Shown here: positions 37,101 through 44,320 of the stretch, piece by piece
How the letters are laid out: every line of letters begins with the position of its first letter
Position numbering within the stretch: position 1 is the first letter of the stretch
NCBI GenBank assembly: GCA_036924085.1
Contig: JAVGWX010000004.1
Location: 81,546,941 to 81,610,940, forward strand
DNA: 64,000 nt
Source: Ariolimax columbianus
Taxonomy: Eukaryota; Mollusca; Gastropoda; Stylommatophora; Arionidae
Direction of reading: 5' to 3'
Translations under genes and position numbers: made by a program
Notes under the pieces: generated by a model
Seen by the model: the letters and a program-made list of their open reading frames with translations, nothing else
Databases searched by the model: none
Told to the model about the DNA's origin: nothing

Positions 37101-39943
37101 TTTCAGGGCGCACATAAGAGTAATCTACTCATTGTGTGCATTTGAAACAACTGGCAATTTTGTCACTATTCAGTGTGCCTGTCTGACATGATCGAGAACA
37201 ATTTGTCGCAGAGCTCACACCATTTCTGAACTTCCTACTCCACTCGTACACTTACTGGAGGGACAGGCATGCATCATTGCACTTAACCTTTCCTTGGCTG
37301 ATAAATCTGGATAAGTTTCACCCTTTCACTGTTCAAAAACCGATATTAAAATGCTGCTCCTCTTTGGTACATGTAACTAGTGGGACAGCCATCTTTAAGC
37401 AACGAATATGACGTAACGAGGCTTATCTGCATCGTGATTCTGCAAAAAGGATGGCACAGTGTTTCTAATTTCTATTGCAATTTTAAGGTTTTCATTTGCA
37501 GCCCCCTGGTATACAGTAGGAAAAATCCTGTCACTCTTCTTCTTCTTCTGCATTTTTCCGAAACTCCTCTTCTGCATTTTTCCGAAACTCCTGCTGCCAA
37601 GCCCTGAACAGGGCTTTGCATGTAGTCGGTTGTAGTCCTGTCACTCTATTTGAGCCAATAATGCAATCACTATACAACCAACTTACCTTCCTTTTTGTGC
37701 CATTTGATAATATTGCCCTTATCCATTGTTGGAGACAGCGAAGGCATGTCAATCCTGATTGTACCTGTACAATAGAGCAAATGTAAATGTTACAATAAAA
37801 TTGAATACATCATGGTTTTATTGGAAAACTTCTTCGTGTACTGTACCAGCTAGCCAGATGATCAGTACACTAAATGCTGTCACAGCTGGGAGTGGAAGAT
37901 AAGCCAGTTGTTCCAATAAAATGTTCCAAGGGCATGCATCTGACAAATCCCCTGATAGCAGAGTTCAATAATATGCCTTCTCGTGGCAGACCTGTCTCTG
38001 CTAACAGAGCAAGTCTCTGGCGCCCATAAACCAGATGCTTTTGGTAACTGAAACTCATCAATCTGAAAGACGGATCACCTGGGAGATAGAAAACTGATTT
38101 TAAACCACATGTTGCCATGCAGATGAGATGCTGAAGTACCAAGGGTTACCCTGAGAAAACCAAAAGCCACCAGAACAAACAGAGAACCGCCCAGGTTGAT
38201 GATTAATTTGATTGGAAGACAGCTCATCTAGGTAAAGGAAAACTCTGACCCGAAACCACCAAATCCCTTGCATTAAGACTAAGGACAGTCGAAGGCTAAA
38301 TAGACTTAATCTTAAAAAAAAAACCAAGGATTTGCTGAAATCGGATATGTCAGGCTGAAAAGCACAGACATAGGTCATACAGAGGTAAAATGTGACAAAT
38401 TGTAACTCACTCATTAAATTATCTAAATGTTGGATGGACAAATTGGTGAAAATTCGCTATGATTTTGAATGTTTTTTTTACATGAATTGTTGTTTCCGAT
38501 ATATATTCCGCACCAATGTTCAATTTAAAAAAAAAATAATCTATGTGTCTTATCGCATCTGGTCAGCACTAATTGTTAAGATATCTGTGGTTGTGTCCTT
38601 TATTTTCCACGATTAATGATATTGCAGAAATGGCCATCAATGACCGTGACAGATATGAGCATTCTCATGACGTATTTCACATATGTATTTCAGTTGCAAA
38701 TTATTGATGTCTAGTATGCTGGGGTAAAACTCGCTCACTCGGTTTTCACAATTCCAACGTTCCAGGTTCGATTTCCACTTCTGGACAGTTTGGCAGACAC
38801 TGGGTTTTTTCTCGGGCGAATGCTCCTCCCCGTACAGAAAGTAATGGCAAAACCTACCGTACTTGCCAAGAAACTTATAACATCCAAATAGGTGGTGGTT
38901 GTAAGAAGCGATGTTCTGTAAAGGACATGCTACACGTTTTTAGTTCGCTTCCATAGACATAGCTGCTACCAACTTTGTTTTTTGTTTGTGCATATCATCA
39001 CAATTTGGTTGGACTACCTCCGCTGCTTGTGGATTTCAGGCATACCAAATTATGTATGTATGATAAAATTGAGTAGACGCTCATGTCCATGATCTCAGTG
39101 GTTCGATTTCTACCATTACTCTGTGTTGTGGGATGGGATACCTGATCGCAGGAAAGGCTATGGGAGAAAACTTTAAGAAAAATCTGCATCCCCTTCTGCC
39201 ATCAGTCGTCTTGACTATCTCTTGCCACTGAATCAGGGTAGTTGTAAGTGACTTTATTTTAGTTTCACGTTTGTTACACTACTGTCTACTATGAAACTGA
39301 AATGGAAAAAAACCGTATAATATGTTTGGTGCATGGAACATTCGCACCCTCAGGTATCGTGAGGGGTGGAAGGGGGGTGTCCTATTTCTTTGTACGAAGT
39401 GCAGAGACAATTCCGGGCTCGGATTGGCTTATGTAGTTATCTTCCGAACTCATGCGAACACTCAGAACGAGAACAGTGAATGAATTGAATGCTGGCAAAG
39501 TACAAGTGGGCAGTGGCCAGTGGGTGGTCCTCAACGATTACGATGGGCGTACAAAAGGTCTCTAATTGAGTTACATTTACAGCAGGTTGAGTGCGATATC
39601 TTTCTATCTTGTTTTGACAATATGTCAGCCTCTCCACGGTCTTATTACATTACAAAAAGATTAACATTCGATGATTCGTTGACAATCGTCAATGACATTT
39701 GCGTCTGGCTTTTGCACCGGTTTTCTGTTTAGTGTTACTCAGTTACTGTTTATCCTGCCATCAAAAAGTTCCCTTTGCTGAAGTTCACTTACCAAGCAAA
39801 GACGCATTTGTATGAAAATTGTTCCTTGTTATCGTCTGATATTGCAAAATTCTTCTTGCATTTCGAAAGTTGCTACATTGATGGTTTATTTGCGTAGTCT
39901 TGATTGACAAACGGCCGCACAACTTTACAACCGCAGCAGCCAT
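15892..39943 (-). CDS. PDHX: PDHX, spliced gene of 10 coding exons (pyruvate dehydrogenase complex component X / E3-binding protein)
   Basis: Structural subunit of the mitochondrial pyruvate dehydrogenase complex that anchors the E3 (dihydrolipoamide dehydrogenase) component to the E2 core. The joined exons total 1452 nt, or 483 residues (human about 501). Visible order: Arg-rich transit peptide (about 1-50), one lipoyl domain (about 53-128) with the ETDKA lipoyl-lysine site near Lys93, an Ala/Pro/Ser linker, an E3-binding domain (about 178-212), a second linker, and an acyltransferase-like core (about 245-483). In the last exon the E2 catalytic motif (DHR..DG in DLAT) reads DSR at 442-444, which identifies PDHX rather than DLAT. 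All introns are GT-AG and phases agree. Exons, 5' to 3': 39943-39793, 37764-37687, 36423-36323, 34466-34273, 31400-31302, 26718-26526, 24492-24355, 19537-19379, 17999-17935, 16165-15892. UTRs are not resolved. Confidence 0.93.
16395..16735 (+). repeat. Repeat family 5 copy (SINE-like)
   Basis: From GATCAAGATGCTGAGCAGTG through CCAAGACCCTTCTACACCTC and TGCTTGCTGAAGTCGGATGT to GGGAGATTGAGAATGAACGA. Seven further full or partial copies occur in the window. Confidence 0.8.
17290..17460 (+). repeat. Repeat family 5, 3' half
   Basis: ATGCCTGCCGAAGACAGATG onward to GCGGGAGATTGAGAAGGAAA and an AGAAGAAG tail. Confidence 0.7.
17465..17760. repeat. Degenerate AT-rich tandem repeat
   Basis: Repeated variants of AAAATATTTTTACTGCAGAC and AAATATTTGTAGTTGAGA at about 40-60 bp spacing. 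Confidence 0.7.
17935..17999 (-). CDS. PDHX: PDHX coding exon 9 (short core exon)
   Basis: Residues 372-392. [19 protein letters not shown] matches the E2/E3BP segment just before the SNLGMFGI strand. At 65 nt it is too short to stand out as an open frame and was found by phase and homology. Acceptor GATGCAG, donor GTGAGA. Confidence 0.92.
18010..18507. repeat. AT-rich minisatellite, about 32-bp units
   Basis: Units of the form TATTAATTGTCCATTTATTA followed by CTTATATCCATG. The array continues at 19217-19295 beyond an inserted transposon. Confidence 0.8.
18510..19214 (+). mobile_element. Mariner-family element inserted in a minisatellite
   Basis: TA duplications at 18508-18509 and 19215-19216 bound a 705-bp element with related ends (GGAGGGTAAGTCAGTAAATA and, reversed, GGAGTCAGTAAGTATGTCAC). 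The plus strand has broken HTH-type transposase pieces, including a stretch around QPGHPV and [14 protein letters not shown]. Confidence 0.75.
19217..19295. repeat. Continuation of the AT-rich minisatellite
   Basis: Two to three units of ACTTATCCATATGTTAACTG type, matching 18010-18507. Confidence 0.8.
19379..19537 (-). CDS. PDHX: PDHX coding exon 8 (catalytic-like core)
   Basis: Residues 319-371, 53 complete codons. It contains the core segment VNAIW followed by [17 protein letters not shown], the conserved strand and loop of E2-type acyltransferases. Acceptor CCACAG, donor GTAAAC. Confidence 0.95.
19640..19712 (+). mobile_element. Short LINE tail remnant
   Basis: Encodes a decayed Cys/His end ([10 protein letters not shown]) like that of the RNase H LINEs. 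Confidence 0.45.
19718..19955 (-). mobile_element. tRNA-derived SINE, family 1, minus orientation
   Basis: The reverse complement gives GACGTGGACTAGTGACACGG...GGTTCGCTCCCC and the family 1 body; the T run at 19709-19719 is the A-tail side. Confidence 0.85.
19956..21354. other. Mostly unrecognised; weak SINE-like pieces
   Basis: Around 20330-20360 and 20580-20640 there are tRNA-like phrases (GTGTGGTCTAGGGG; GCAGGTTCAAATC) suggesting decayed SINEs. A duplicated AGGGCAATGAAGTCAGTT-like segment lies near 20700-20780. No gene. Confidence 0.4.
21355..22012. mobile_element. piggyBac-type MITE relative
   Basis: Shares internal blocks with 12297-12908 (GTTTTAGATTTTGGAAAGGA, TTGAAGATTCACCATTTATT, TCTTGTATCTCAGAAACTAA, GACGTGCTGAAAAATTATGC) and ends at AGAAGGTTAA. 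Confidence 0.75.
22009..23096 (+). mobile_element. Candidate internally deleted piggyBac-like element
   Basis: Begins TTAACACATTCC and ends with GAAAGAGTTAA, whose complement TTAACTCTTTC is similar. It encloses the transposase-like fragment at 22266-22706. Boundaries are tentative. Confidence 0.4.
22266..22706 (+). pseudogene. Transposase N-terminal fragment, piggyBac-like
   Basis: 146 codons. An N-terminal Ser/Thr/Asp-rich region ([19 protein letters not shown], then acidic DLEDSDYSN and a Ser run) has the look of the disordered N-terminus of piggyBac-family transposases. The frame then runs into a hydrophobic, AT-rich end with no DDD catalytic domain, so it is truncated. It follows a TTAA at 22009-22012. 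Assignment is by resemblance and context; another DNA transposase is possible. Confidence 0.5.
23160..23385 (+). mobile_element. tRNA-derived SINE, family 1
   Basis: GTGGGCTAGTGGTTAAGTGA A box, GGGTTCGCTCCTC B box, CAGCACCGGCCGTTATCCC, and 3' GGGGAATAGAGAAATTAGGC. Confidence 0.9.
23395..23638 (+). repeat. Repeat family 6 copy
   Basis: GCTGACTGCTTGCATCAGGG to AAGGGCGCAGATATCACAAC. Confidence 0.7.
23640..24130 (-). mobile_element. LINE C-terminal remnant
   Basis: The minus strand has a decayed LDLWKQLR..., then [20 protein letters not shown] and LVNDTR in shifting frames, the pattern of the Arg-rich tail after the reverse transcriptase in many animal LINEs. Confidence 0.5.
24355..24492 (-). 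CDS. PDHX: PDHX coding exon 7 (catalytic-like core)
   Basis: Residues 273-318, 46 complete codons. It includes [15 protein letters not shown] and the family hallmark [16 protein letters not shown]. Acceptor TTGCCAG, donor GTAAGT. Confidence 0.95.
24580..25060 (+). mobile_element. LINE fragment (post-RT region)
   Basis: In pieces: [14 protein letters not shown] and [20 protein letters not shown], the typical sequence following the RT domain. The minus-strand open frame over it is a shadow. Confidence 0.7.
25182..25239. repeat. 29-bp perfect tandem duplication
   Basis: TGTCATTCGATGTGATGGGC plus 9 bases, twice in a row with no mismatch. Confidence 0.95.
25385..26042. mobile_element. piggyBac-type MITE relative
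   Basis: Same internal blocks as 21355-22012 and the same AGAAGGTTAA end. A (CA)n run near 25915-25930 lies inside. Confidence 0.75.
26255..26340 (+). repeat. Repeat family 6, 5' part
   Basis: AAAGATGCAGCACAGGAAATGAGCTGACAGC start only. Confidence 0.55.
26526..26718 (-). CDS. PDHX: PDHX coding exon 6 (end of E3-binding domain, second linker, start of core)
   Basis: Residues 208-272. GDVLDYI completes the subunit-binding domain. A Ser/Pro/Ala linker follows, then the core opens with [22 protein letters not shown] sequence shared by E2 and E3BP. Acceptor TTTACAG, donor GTACTC. It ends in phase 0. Confidence 0.93.
26925..27265 (+). repeat. Repeat family 5 copy
   Basis: ATGCTGAGCGATGCATAAGA to GGAAATTGAGAACGAATGAA, then an AGAAGAAGG tail. 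Confidence 0.75.
27372..27905 (-). mobile_element. piggyBac-type MITE relative, minus orientation
   Basis: TTAACCTTTACGACACCACA end, then the reverse complement of the GTGCTGAAAAATTATGC and CTTGTATCTCAGAAACTAAC blocks. Confidence 0.75.
27950..28345 (-). mobile_element. tRNA-derived SINE, family 4
   Basis: On the minus strand: a GGGGCTCCGCTGTCTCGAAG-like head, B-box region near 28295, GGTGGAGACCAGG, and a long body ending in GCCTGTTTGAATACCAAGAT. Sister copies are at 48152-48300 and 61380-61660. Confidence 0.75.
28346..28930. other. Unrecognised, with a direct repeat
   Basis: The block TATCTTCTCTTCTGGGTTG ... CCAAACCAGTGT..TTTTTCATATGAATGAAATATC occurs twice (about 28497-28600 and 28633-28745). 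No gene recognised. Confidence 0.6.
28937..29303. repeat. 73-bp tandem repeat, 5 units, with internal hairpin
   Basis: Each unit has TCTTCCTGTTTGTG, TGCCATACGTTCTCATCTAC and GTATGGCAAGTC. TGCCATAC and GTATGGCA within a unit are complementary, giving a small stem per unit. Units differ by one or two bases. Confidence 0.9.
29350..29565 (+). repeat. Repeat family 6 copy
   Basis: AAGATGCAGCACGGTGAATG and GGCTGCTTGCATCAGAGTCA, 3' end CTGTAAACTAAGACACAATA. Confidence 0.75.
29570..29880 (+). mobile_element. LINE C-terminal remnant
   Basis: Broken frames reading IPRGKRGKG and [11 protein letters not shown]..., the Arg/Gly-rich tail type; several stops. Confidence 0.45.
29990..30950. repeat. 28-bp minisatellite, about 34 units
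   Basis: Period 28 (CACTCCTGCTTTGTCTTCTC plus ATGAGTCC). Two main unit types, GAGTCCCACTC and GTGTCCAATTC, alternate irregularly. The long open frames over it read three units per 28 residues and are artefacts. Confidence 0.97.
30951..31083 (-). mobile_element. LINE tail fragment bordering the minisatellite
   Basis: The minus strand encodes [17 protein letters not shown]...[12 protein letters not shown], paralogous to 7258-7443, and runs without a break into the first minisatellite unit. Confidence 0.65.
31302..31400 (-). CDS. PDHX: PDHX coding exon 5 (E3-binding domain)
   Basis: Residues 175-207. It encodes a peripheral subunit-binding domain of the form [28 protein letters not shown], the fold that docks dihydrolipoamide dehydrogenase. 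Acceptor TTTCCAG, donor GTAAAT; phase 2 on both sides. Confidence 0.93.
31743..31763. repeat. (TA)n microsatellite
   Basis: About ten TA units. Confidence 0.9.
31798..32150 (+). repeat. Repeat family 5 copy
   Basis: GATCAAGATACTGAGCAGCA to GGAGATTTAGAACGAAC, with an AATAATAAGAAG tail. Confidence 0.75.
32325..32765. repeat. Minisatellite, about 36-50-bp units
   Basis: AGATATCAGACACTGACACA plus CAATAGTTGTGCTAACA, with an optional TGAGATAACAA. A single related sequence lies upstream at about 31465-31520, a possible founder. Confidence 0.9.
32766..32939. repeat. Decayed repeat family 6-like piece, minus
   Basis: GCCAGTTTCGAGGGTCACCA, then GCTGACTGCTGTCATCTCTC, like the reversed copy at 6370-6635. 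Confidence 0.45.
32940..33140 (-). repeat. Repeat family 7 copy
   Basis: GTAGCAGTGAGCGCCACACA and CTTAACGTCCTTTTCAGGGC are the reverse of family 7. Confidence 0.7.
33165..33530 (-). mobile_element. piggyBac-type MITE relative, 5' part, with poly-C
   Basis: The reverse complement of blocks at 21360-21660. A run of about 18 C lies near 33258-33275 inside it. Confidence 0.7.
33540..33745 (+). repeat. Repeat family 6, 3' part
   Basis: GTGACCATGGAAACTGGCTG to GGGTGCAGATATCATAGCC. Confidence 0.6.
33962..34215 (+). mobile_element. tRNA-derived SINE, family 2
   Basis: AGCCGCGTAGCGCAATGG A box, TCCTGGGTTCATTCCC B box, body with GTCGACCCAGCCTTAAATAGG. It ends about 55 bp from the PDHX exon 4 donor. 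Confidence 0.88.
34273..34466 (-). CDS. PDHX: PDHX coding exon 4 (end of lipoyl domain and linker)
   Basis: Residues 111-174. The end of the lipoyl domain ([15 protein letters not shown]) passes into an Ala/Pro/Ser/Lys-rich swinging-arm linker. I chose the acceptor TTTTCTAAG at 34467 because it keeps phase 0 with exon 3; a nearby GCAG would break the frame. Donor GTATGT. Confidence 0.92.
34645..34760. repeat. Foldback with about 40-bp arms
   Basis: GAGAGTGGCTGAGAATGTGTGAATCA-like left arm and its near complement on the right (34717-34757) around a roughly 30-base loop. Confidence 0.85.
34785..34965 (+). mobile_element. tRNA-derived SINE related to family 2
   Basis: GAGGTAGCGTAGTGGTTAGT A box, GATCGGGGTTCGGCCCCC B box, body CCGCCCAGCCTAAAAAATTG. 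Confidence 0.8.
35385..35960 (+). mobile_element. piggyBac-type MITE relative
   Basis: TGAAGATTAACCCATTATTG, GTATCTCAGAAACTAC and GTGACGTGCTGAAAAAATAATG blocks in family order. Confidence 0.65.
35962..36200 (-). mobile_element. piggyBac-type MITE end, opposite orientation
   Basis: TTAACCTTTACCACTCTACA end at 35962, then the reversed CGTCGCATTATTTTTCAGGA block. Next to the preceding copy it makes an inverted pair. Confidence 0.7.
36323..36423 (-). CDS. PDHX: PDHX coding exon 3 (lipoyl-lysine site)
   Basis: Residues 77-110. It contains the [11 protein letters not shown] lipoylation loop; the lysine of DKA, about residue 93, would carry lipoate. A T-rich tract ending TTTAG precedes it and a GTAGGT donor follows. 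It ends in phase 0. Confidence 0.95.
36830..37140 (-). repeat. Repeat family 7, long copy
   Basis: The reverse complement runs from GTGCGCCCTGAAAAGGGCGT to TCAGTGTGTTTTGCCTGACC, longer than most copies. A GCCCTTTTCAGGGC palindrome lies near its start. Confidence 0.75.
37530..37640 (-). repeat. Repeat family 5, 3' end
   Basis: GCCAAGCCCTGAACAGGGCT with a CTTCTTCTTCTTC tail is the reversed family 5 end; GCATTTTTCCGAAACTCCT is duplicated in tandem. Confidence 0.6.
37687..37764 (-). CDS. PDHX: PDHX coding exon 2 (start of lipoyl domain)
   Basis: Residues 51-76. It carries the MPSLSPTM signature that opens E2/E3BP lipoyl domains, followed by a Gly-Asn-Ile-Ile-Lys-Trp strand. The acceptor is TACAG and the donor GTAAGT. 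Phase 1 in and phase 1 out. Confidence 0.95.
38095..38390 (+). repeat. Repeat family 6-like copy, diverged
   Basis: ATTTGCTGAAATCGGATATG, GTCAGGCTGAAAAGCACAGA at the 3' side. Confidence 0.5.
38715..38945 (+). mobile_element. tRNA-derived SINE, family 3
   Basis: CCAGGTTCGATTTCC B box, then GACAGTTTGGCAGACACTGG and GTTCTGTAAAGGACATGCTA as at 95-345. Confidence 0.85.
39310..39400 (+). mobile_element. LINE ORF2 start (endonuclease N-terminus)
   Basis: [12 protein letters not shown] matches the WN(V/I)RTL opening of APE-type endonucleases in LINE ORF2. Nothing further of the endonuclease is kept. Confidence 0.6.
39793..39943 (-). CDS. PDHX: PDHX coding exon 1 (transit peptide)
   Basis: Residues 1-50. 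I start at the Met of [13 protein letters not shown]. The open frame extends upstream without conservation, and this Met begins a typical mitochondrial presequence: Ala/Val start, many Arg and Lys, almost no acidic residues. The exon ends in phase 1 at a strong GTAAGT donor. A Met farther upstream in the same frame (40048) is possible but would prepend a hydrophobic stretch unlike a transit peptide. Confidence 0.85.
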
Positions 39944-40119
39944 TTTCAAACCATACCAGATTTCTTTGTTCAAGGGCAATGGTGGTGCCAAGTATAGATA
40001 TAAAAAGGGGAGTGGCACAGGGATATGTATTATCAGAAAGGAAAACAAATGTGCAGGTATTGTAAAAGTTTAAGGTGATTTAGAATTAATGACCGAAATC
40101 ACGATGTACAGTTAAGTTA

Positions 40120-40320
40120 TTTTAGCCATACTTGAGGGTAGGGTGGAAGGCAGTCGTTCAAGAGGCAGGCAACGTTATAAGTTGGTGGATAACATAAAGA
40201 GAGGGACTGAAAAAAGCATGTCAGATTGCACCATTGCGTCAAGAGTTAGAATGCACTGGGGATACATTGCTGCAGACCTTCGGTGCGCAGATAGCACTTG
40301 AACTGAACTGAACTTGCTTT
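40120..40320 (+). mobile_element. LINE C-terminal remnant with (ACTGA)n tail
   Basis: RVEGSRSRGRQRYKLVDNIK, then HWGYIAADL, ending in GAACTGAACTGAACT. The same tail unit, inverted, ends the element at 42970. Confidence 0.75.
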
Positions 40321-40854
40321 TTGTTGTATTAGTTGTATTTTTTTCCATAATGAAGGATTTGTGGCTTTAACGTAGGTATCGTTATGTCTTTGCCATGGTG
40401 CGGTAACTGAGCCATTATGAATTTGTGTTTTCATCGACGATTGAAAGGAAACTTTACCAGACATGTCGACATTTATTATTGACAGGTTGAAAACAATAGG
40501 AACACTGTAACCTTGTAATCACGTCACATAAGTTGCTAAAGAGGGTTGTACATGGGGCTAGCAACTCCACTATGTAAGACCGTTGTTAACTTGCTATTGC
40601 AAATGCTCTGACAGAGCACGAAGTCACCTAGACATGATTCGAAGAGTCGGCCTCAATTCCGTCTCTTTAATCACCCTGCATCGAGTCTGGAACCAGCAGA
40701 ACCTCCAATGAAAACCAAGCAATGATTGATATAACCTGCGTCGTCCTCCCCCTGCTGTACAATTACAAAATGTTGACAATTCTGTAGAGCAATCAGAAGT
40801 GACGCTTCTACGTGTACAGTCATAAGGACGTTCTTACGATCTATTAGTATGAGG

Positions 40855-41566
40855 CATGCTCAAATGAAACCGGACCTAACTGTAACAAGGGAACATATGT
40901 ACGATGCGCTTGATGACGTCACTTATGGTGTAAACAGCACATATCCATCGTCAAGTTTGCAAAATTTCATTATTCTTCGACTTATAGTTTCCTCAGCTGA
41001 CCGTTAAAAACATAGCGGGTGTGATACGGAATCTGTCCAGAGTTGATCATCGACGGGTGATTCGGTTTCTAACAGCTGAAAGATGTCGACTAGTTGACAT
41101 TCATCGTGCAATGCAGGCAGTGTATAGTGACAAAATTGTGTCGAAGATAACAGTGAAGAACTGGACAACGATGTTTAAAGGAAGACGTGAGTTAATACAA
41201 CAATATGCGCCTGACCTGGTCTCGGACAATCTTTCGTTAACGTACGTCATTCTTTAAACATCGTTGTCCAGTTTTTCACTGATGTCTTCGACACACTTTT
41301 GTTACCATACACTGTCTGCATTCTACGATAAATGTCAACTGGTCGGCATTCTTCAGCTGTTAGAAACCGAATCACCCGTCGTTGATCAACTCTGGACGGA
41401 TTCCGTATCACATCCGCCATGTTTTCAACGGTCTGCTGAGGATAATGAAATTTTGCAAACTTGATGGTTTGTATGTGCTGTTTACACCAGAAGTGACGTC
41501 ATCATGCGCATCGTACGTATGTTCTTCACTTGTTTCAGTTTGGTCCGGTTTCCTTTGAACAGGTCT
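40855..41566. mobile_element. Mariner-derived foldback element
   Basis: Two arms of more than 300 bp are inverted copies of each other (for example ACCGGACCTAACTG at the left and CAGTTTGGTCCGGT at the right). The left arm encodes VIRFLTAERCRLVDIHRAMQ and related HTH sequence of a mariner-type transposase N-terminus; the right arm encodes the same on the minus strand. Confidence 0.85.
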
Positions 41567-41594
41567 CAATGGACAAGGCATCCGATGGACAGGC

Positions 41595-41890
41595 CTCGAG
41601 ACCAAACTCATCATGCTAAACATTCGTCGTTTGGCTCTATTTCGGCATGCCTATCCGATGACATCACATTCACCAGCTCTTAAAGTAGGCCATGGACATC
41701 CAGGATGGGAATCGACTCTATCATGGTTCAGCCCCTGCGACCGTCCTCGAGCCACCTGGCTAGATAAAATTAGAAAGACATCATTCTCATTGCATGTAAC
41801 CCGGGACCCAATCACTCATCGTGCTCATAGACTTTTGGTGCGACGGTCCCTTGTCGCCTAAACGAACTTCATACTTAACAGATGCCTCTT
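41595..41890 (+). mobile_element. Probable LINE tail remnant
   Basis: RRLALFRHAYPM then RPRATWLDKIRK resembles the R-L-x-x-x-G-H plus RPRxTW pattern of post-RT tails. Weak. Confidence 0.45.
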
Positions 41891-41914
41891 TAAGGAGACA
41901 AAACAAAGAAGTTT

Positions 41915-42600
41915 TGGAGAATTAGGAGTGCAAAGAAAATTGACAATGAAAGCACACCACACTTGATATTCCTGTTAATGAAACAAAAATAAAGCAGGTA
42001 CAAGAATTTTGGAATTTTGTTTTTACTGAGGGTGGCAGACTTGACCGAGAGATAGAGACGAGAATGCAGAGAGCAAACGCTGGCACATACCAGTTGTCTC
42101 CACTAGTAAGACACCTCAAGATTTCCATCCAAGCAAAAAAGCGGATGATAAATAATATCATCATCCCTACCATTTGCTACCAGTGCCAGACATTGACATT
42201 GCATATGGTTCAGGAACGAAAGTTAGTCATCCGCGAAATGCGGTGCCTTCGAAAGGACACTAACAACACCAAAAGAGACAGAATCACAAATATGAGTATT
42301 CAGGAGAAGGTTGGAACAATTCCCAGCCTACAGTACATTGAGCAACATAGAATTAATTGGCTTGGCCACATTGTGAGAATGCAACCAGACCACATTGATC
42401 ATGCAACCTTCTACAGGAGAACATCAGGAAGAGGGGCTAGAGGTAGACCGAGGAAAAGGTGGATAGACAGCGTAAAAGAAACCTGACGTAAAATGAGGAA
42501 AAAGGTTATTCGGGTCACGAGAGAGGCGAAAGACAAATACACACCACGACATTGGGCTACAGCCAGGTAGAACGTGAGACGACAAAAGAAGATTTGTGTG
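41915..42600 (+). mobile_element. LINE post-RT region
   Basis: A 140-codon frame (42064-42486): YQCQTLTLHMVQERKL, RINWLGHIVRM, then SGRGARGRPRKRWIDSVKE, the conserved tail after the RT. A stop at 42484 and decay follow. Confidence 0.75.
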
Positions 42601-42969
42601 TGAATGTAAGGCTATTAGGGATATCGGGTGTACCTATCAATCAAATGATTGAAAAGGAATGGGGAAACTATCGGGATTGTAGGTATGGTCACGACAGAGA
42701 GCCTTATTTCTACACGTCACACTAAATAGCGGAATATAACTAGGATAGTGAATAATTTTGTTTGAGTTTGTTCACGGTATTGTATGCAGCATGACATACC
42801 GATCTTCTTTTGAGTATGTCTCTTGATTAACTTTATAGTTGTACGTATTGTTGTGTGATCAGTTTTGTGTGACTGTACGTATTGTTTTTTTAAAATCAGT
42901 TTTGCGTAATTGTACATATGTGTAATATTAAAAATAAACAGAGAACGAACGACAACATAAGCTCTTTCA

Positions 42970-43450
42970 AACGATCAGTTCAGTTCAGTTCATCCCGTAA
43001 CCCATCAGGTCGTTGGGGCACACATGAAGACATGAAAATCCCACGCCAGCTCTCTCTGTCTGTCGCCGCCTGACGTATCTCACCGTGACGAAGACCTGAC
43101 CACTCAGCGATGTTGTCCACCCATCTCTTCCTTCGACGTCCTCGCCCTCTCTGTCCCGGTATGGATCCAAAGAGTATCGAGTTGGGAATTCCGTTGGATC
43201 TCGCGACGTGCCCGCACCAGGCCATCTTTCGTCTTTTGATAGTTGTGAACAGATCTTCAAAAGGACCAATAGCGTCTTCAACTCTCTGACGGATGTCTAC
43301 GTTCGTGACACGATCCTTATATGTAACATTTAGGAGTTTTCTATAGCACCGCATTTCCATTGCACGTATTCTGCCCTGGATATCTGCTGAAATGGTCCAA
43401 GTCTTGCAGGCATACAGAAATATTGACAGCACCAAGGAGCGCAGTAGTCT
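42970..43450 (-). mobile_element. LINE post-RT region, long intact frame
   Basis: 151 codons on the minus strand: SIFLYACKTWTISADIQGRI, MAWCGHVARSNGI, GQRGRGRRRKRWVDNIAEW, VPQRPDGL. It ends in (GTTCA)n read on the plus strand, the same family as 40120-40320. Confidence 0.8.
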
Positions 43451-43599
43451 GAAAAATAATAAGTGATAATAAGGATGCTGCTAATCTACTCGATAAATAC
43501 TTTGGCATAGTCTACACGAAATAAGACTTCTCCAAAATTCCAGAGATATGTTTCCAAAGAGACATGGCAACAGGCCTATTGTGTCTTGAAAAAAAGAAG

Positions 43600-43950
43600 A
43601 ATTTGAGGTTACCTAATACAGGTTTATAAGATAATTAAAGGAACGGATAAATTAAAATATAACAATCAATTTTTGTTCAAAATACAACCACCTACAAAAA
43701 CAAAAAGACATAACGTCAAATTAACTAAAGAAAGGTTCAGATCAGATATTAGGAAATACTTTTTTAATCAGAGAGGGGTGAATGCTTAGAATGCATTGCC
43801 ACAGGAAGTAGTGGAGGCAGGAACAATTAGTGCATTTAAGAATAGATTGGATGCGTTTAGCTTTTAGAGCAAGGAAATGCAAATGAAACTGGTTGTTTAT
43901 AGACACTGCCGAGTCTCCTAAACCAGTAAAACAACGTTAAGTTTAAGTTA
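43600..43950 (+). mobile_element. CR1/L2-like LINE 3' end
   Basis: QPPTKTKRHNVKLTKERF-like sequence, then a Cys-less ORF tail and 3' UTR, as at 4565. Confidence 0.75.
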
Positions 43951-43954
43951 AGTG

Positions 43955-44320
43955 GGATTAAGATCAATATATTACAAGAGGAAATTGTTGTTAAACAATT
44001 AGAGGAATTTAAATTTGATAAATGTCTAGGTCAAGATGGTAATCATACAAAAATTGCTGTTTGAAATTAGAGACGTGTTAGCAAAACCATTGACTATACT
44101 ATTTTCTTGCAATGGGAATTATTCCAGGGGATTGGAAAGATGCAGGAGTGATCCCGTATTTAAAAAGGCAAAAAATCAGATCCAGCAAATTATAGACCAG
44201 TGAGTTTAACGAGCATAGTCTGTAAAATGTAGAAGTCAATAATCAAAGAAAATATTATAGTGCATTTAGACAAGTTTAATTTAGTCAGAAATAGTCAGCA
44301 TGGGCAAGCTTCATAATATA
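43955..44320 (+). mobile_element. CR1/L2-like LINE, N-terminal RT fragment
   Basis: Broken frames give FKFDKCLGQDGNH, LAKPLTILF, then PANYRPVSL-like and SIIKENI.HLDKFN-like pieces, RT fingers motifs 0 to 2. It lies after, not before, the ORF tail at 43600, so this is a second insertion or a rearrangement. Confidence 0.65.

Noticed and set aside
42980..43435. An intact host gene of 151 codons
   Set aside because: The sequence is the conserved post-RT tail of LINEs and it ends in a pentameric LINE tail.
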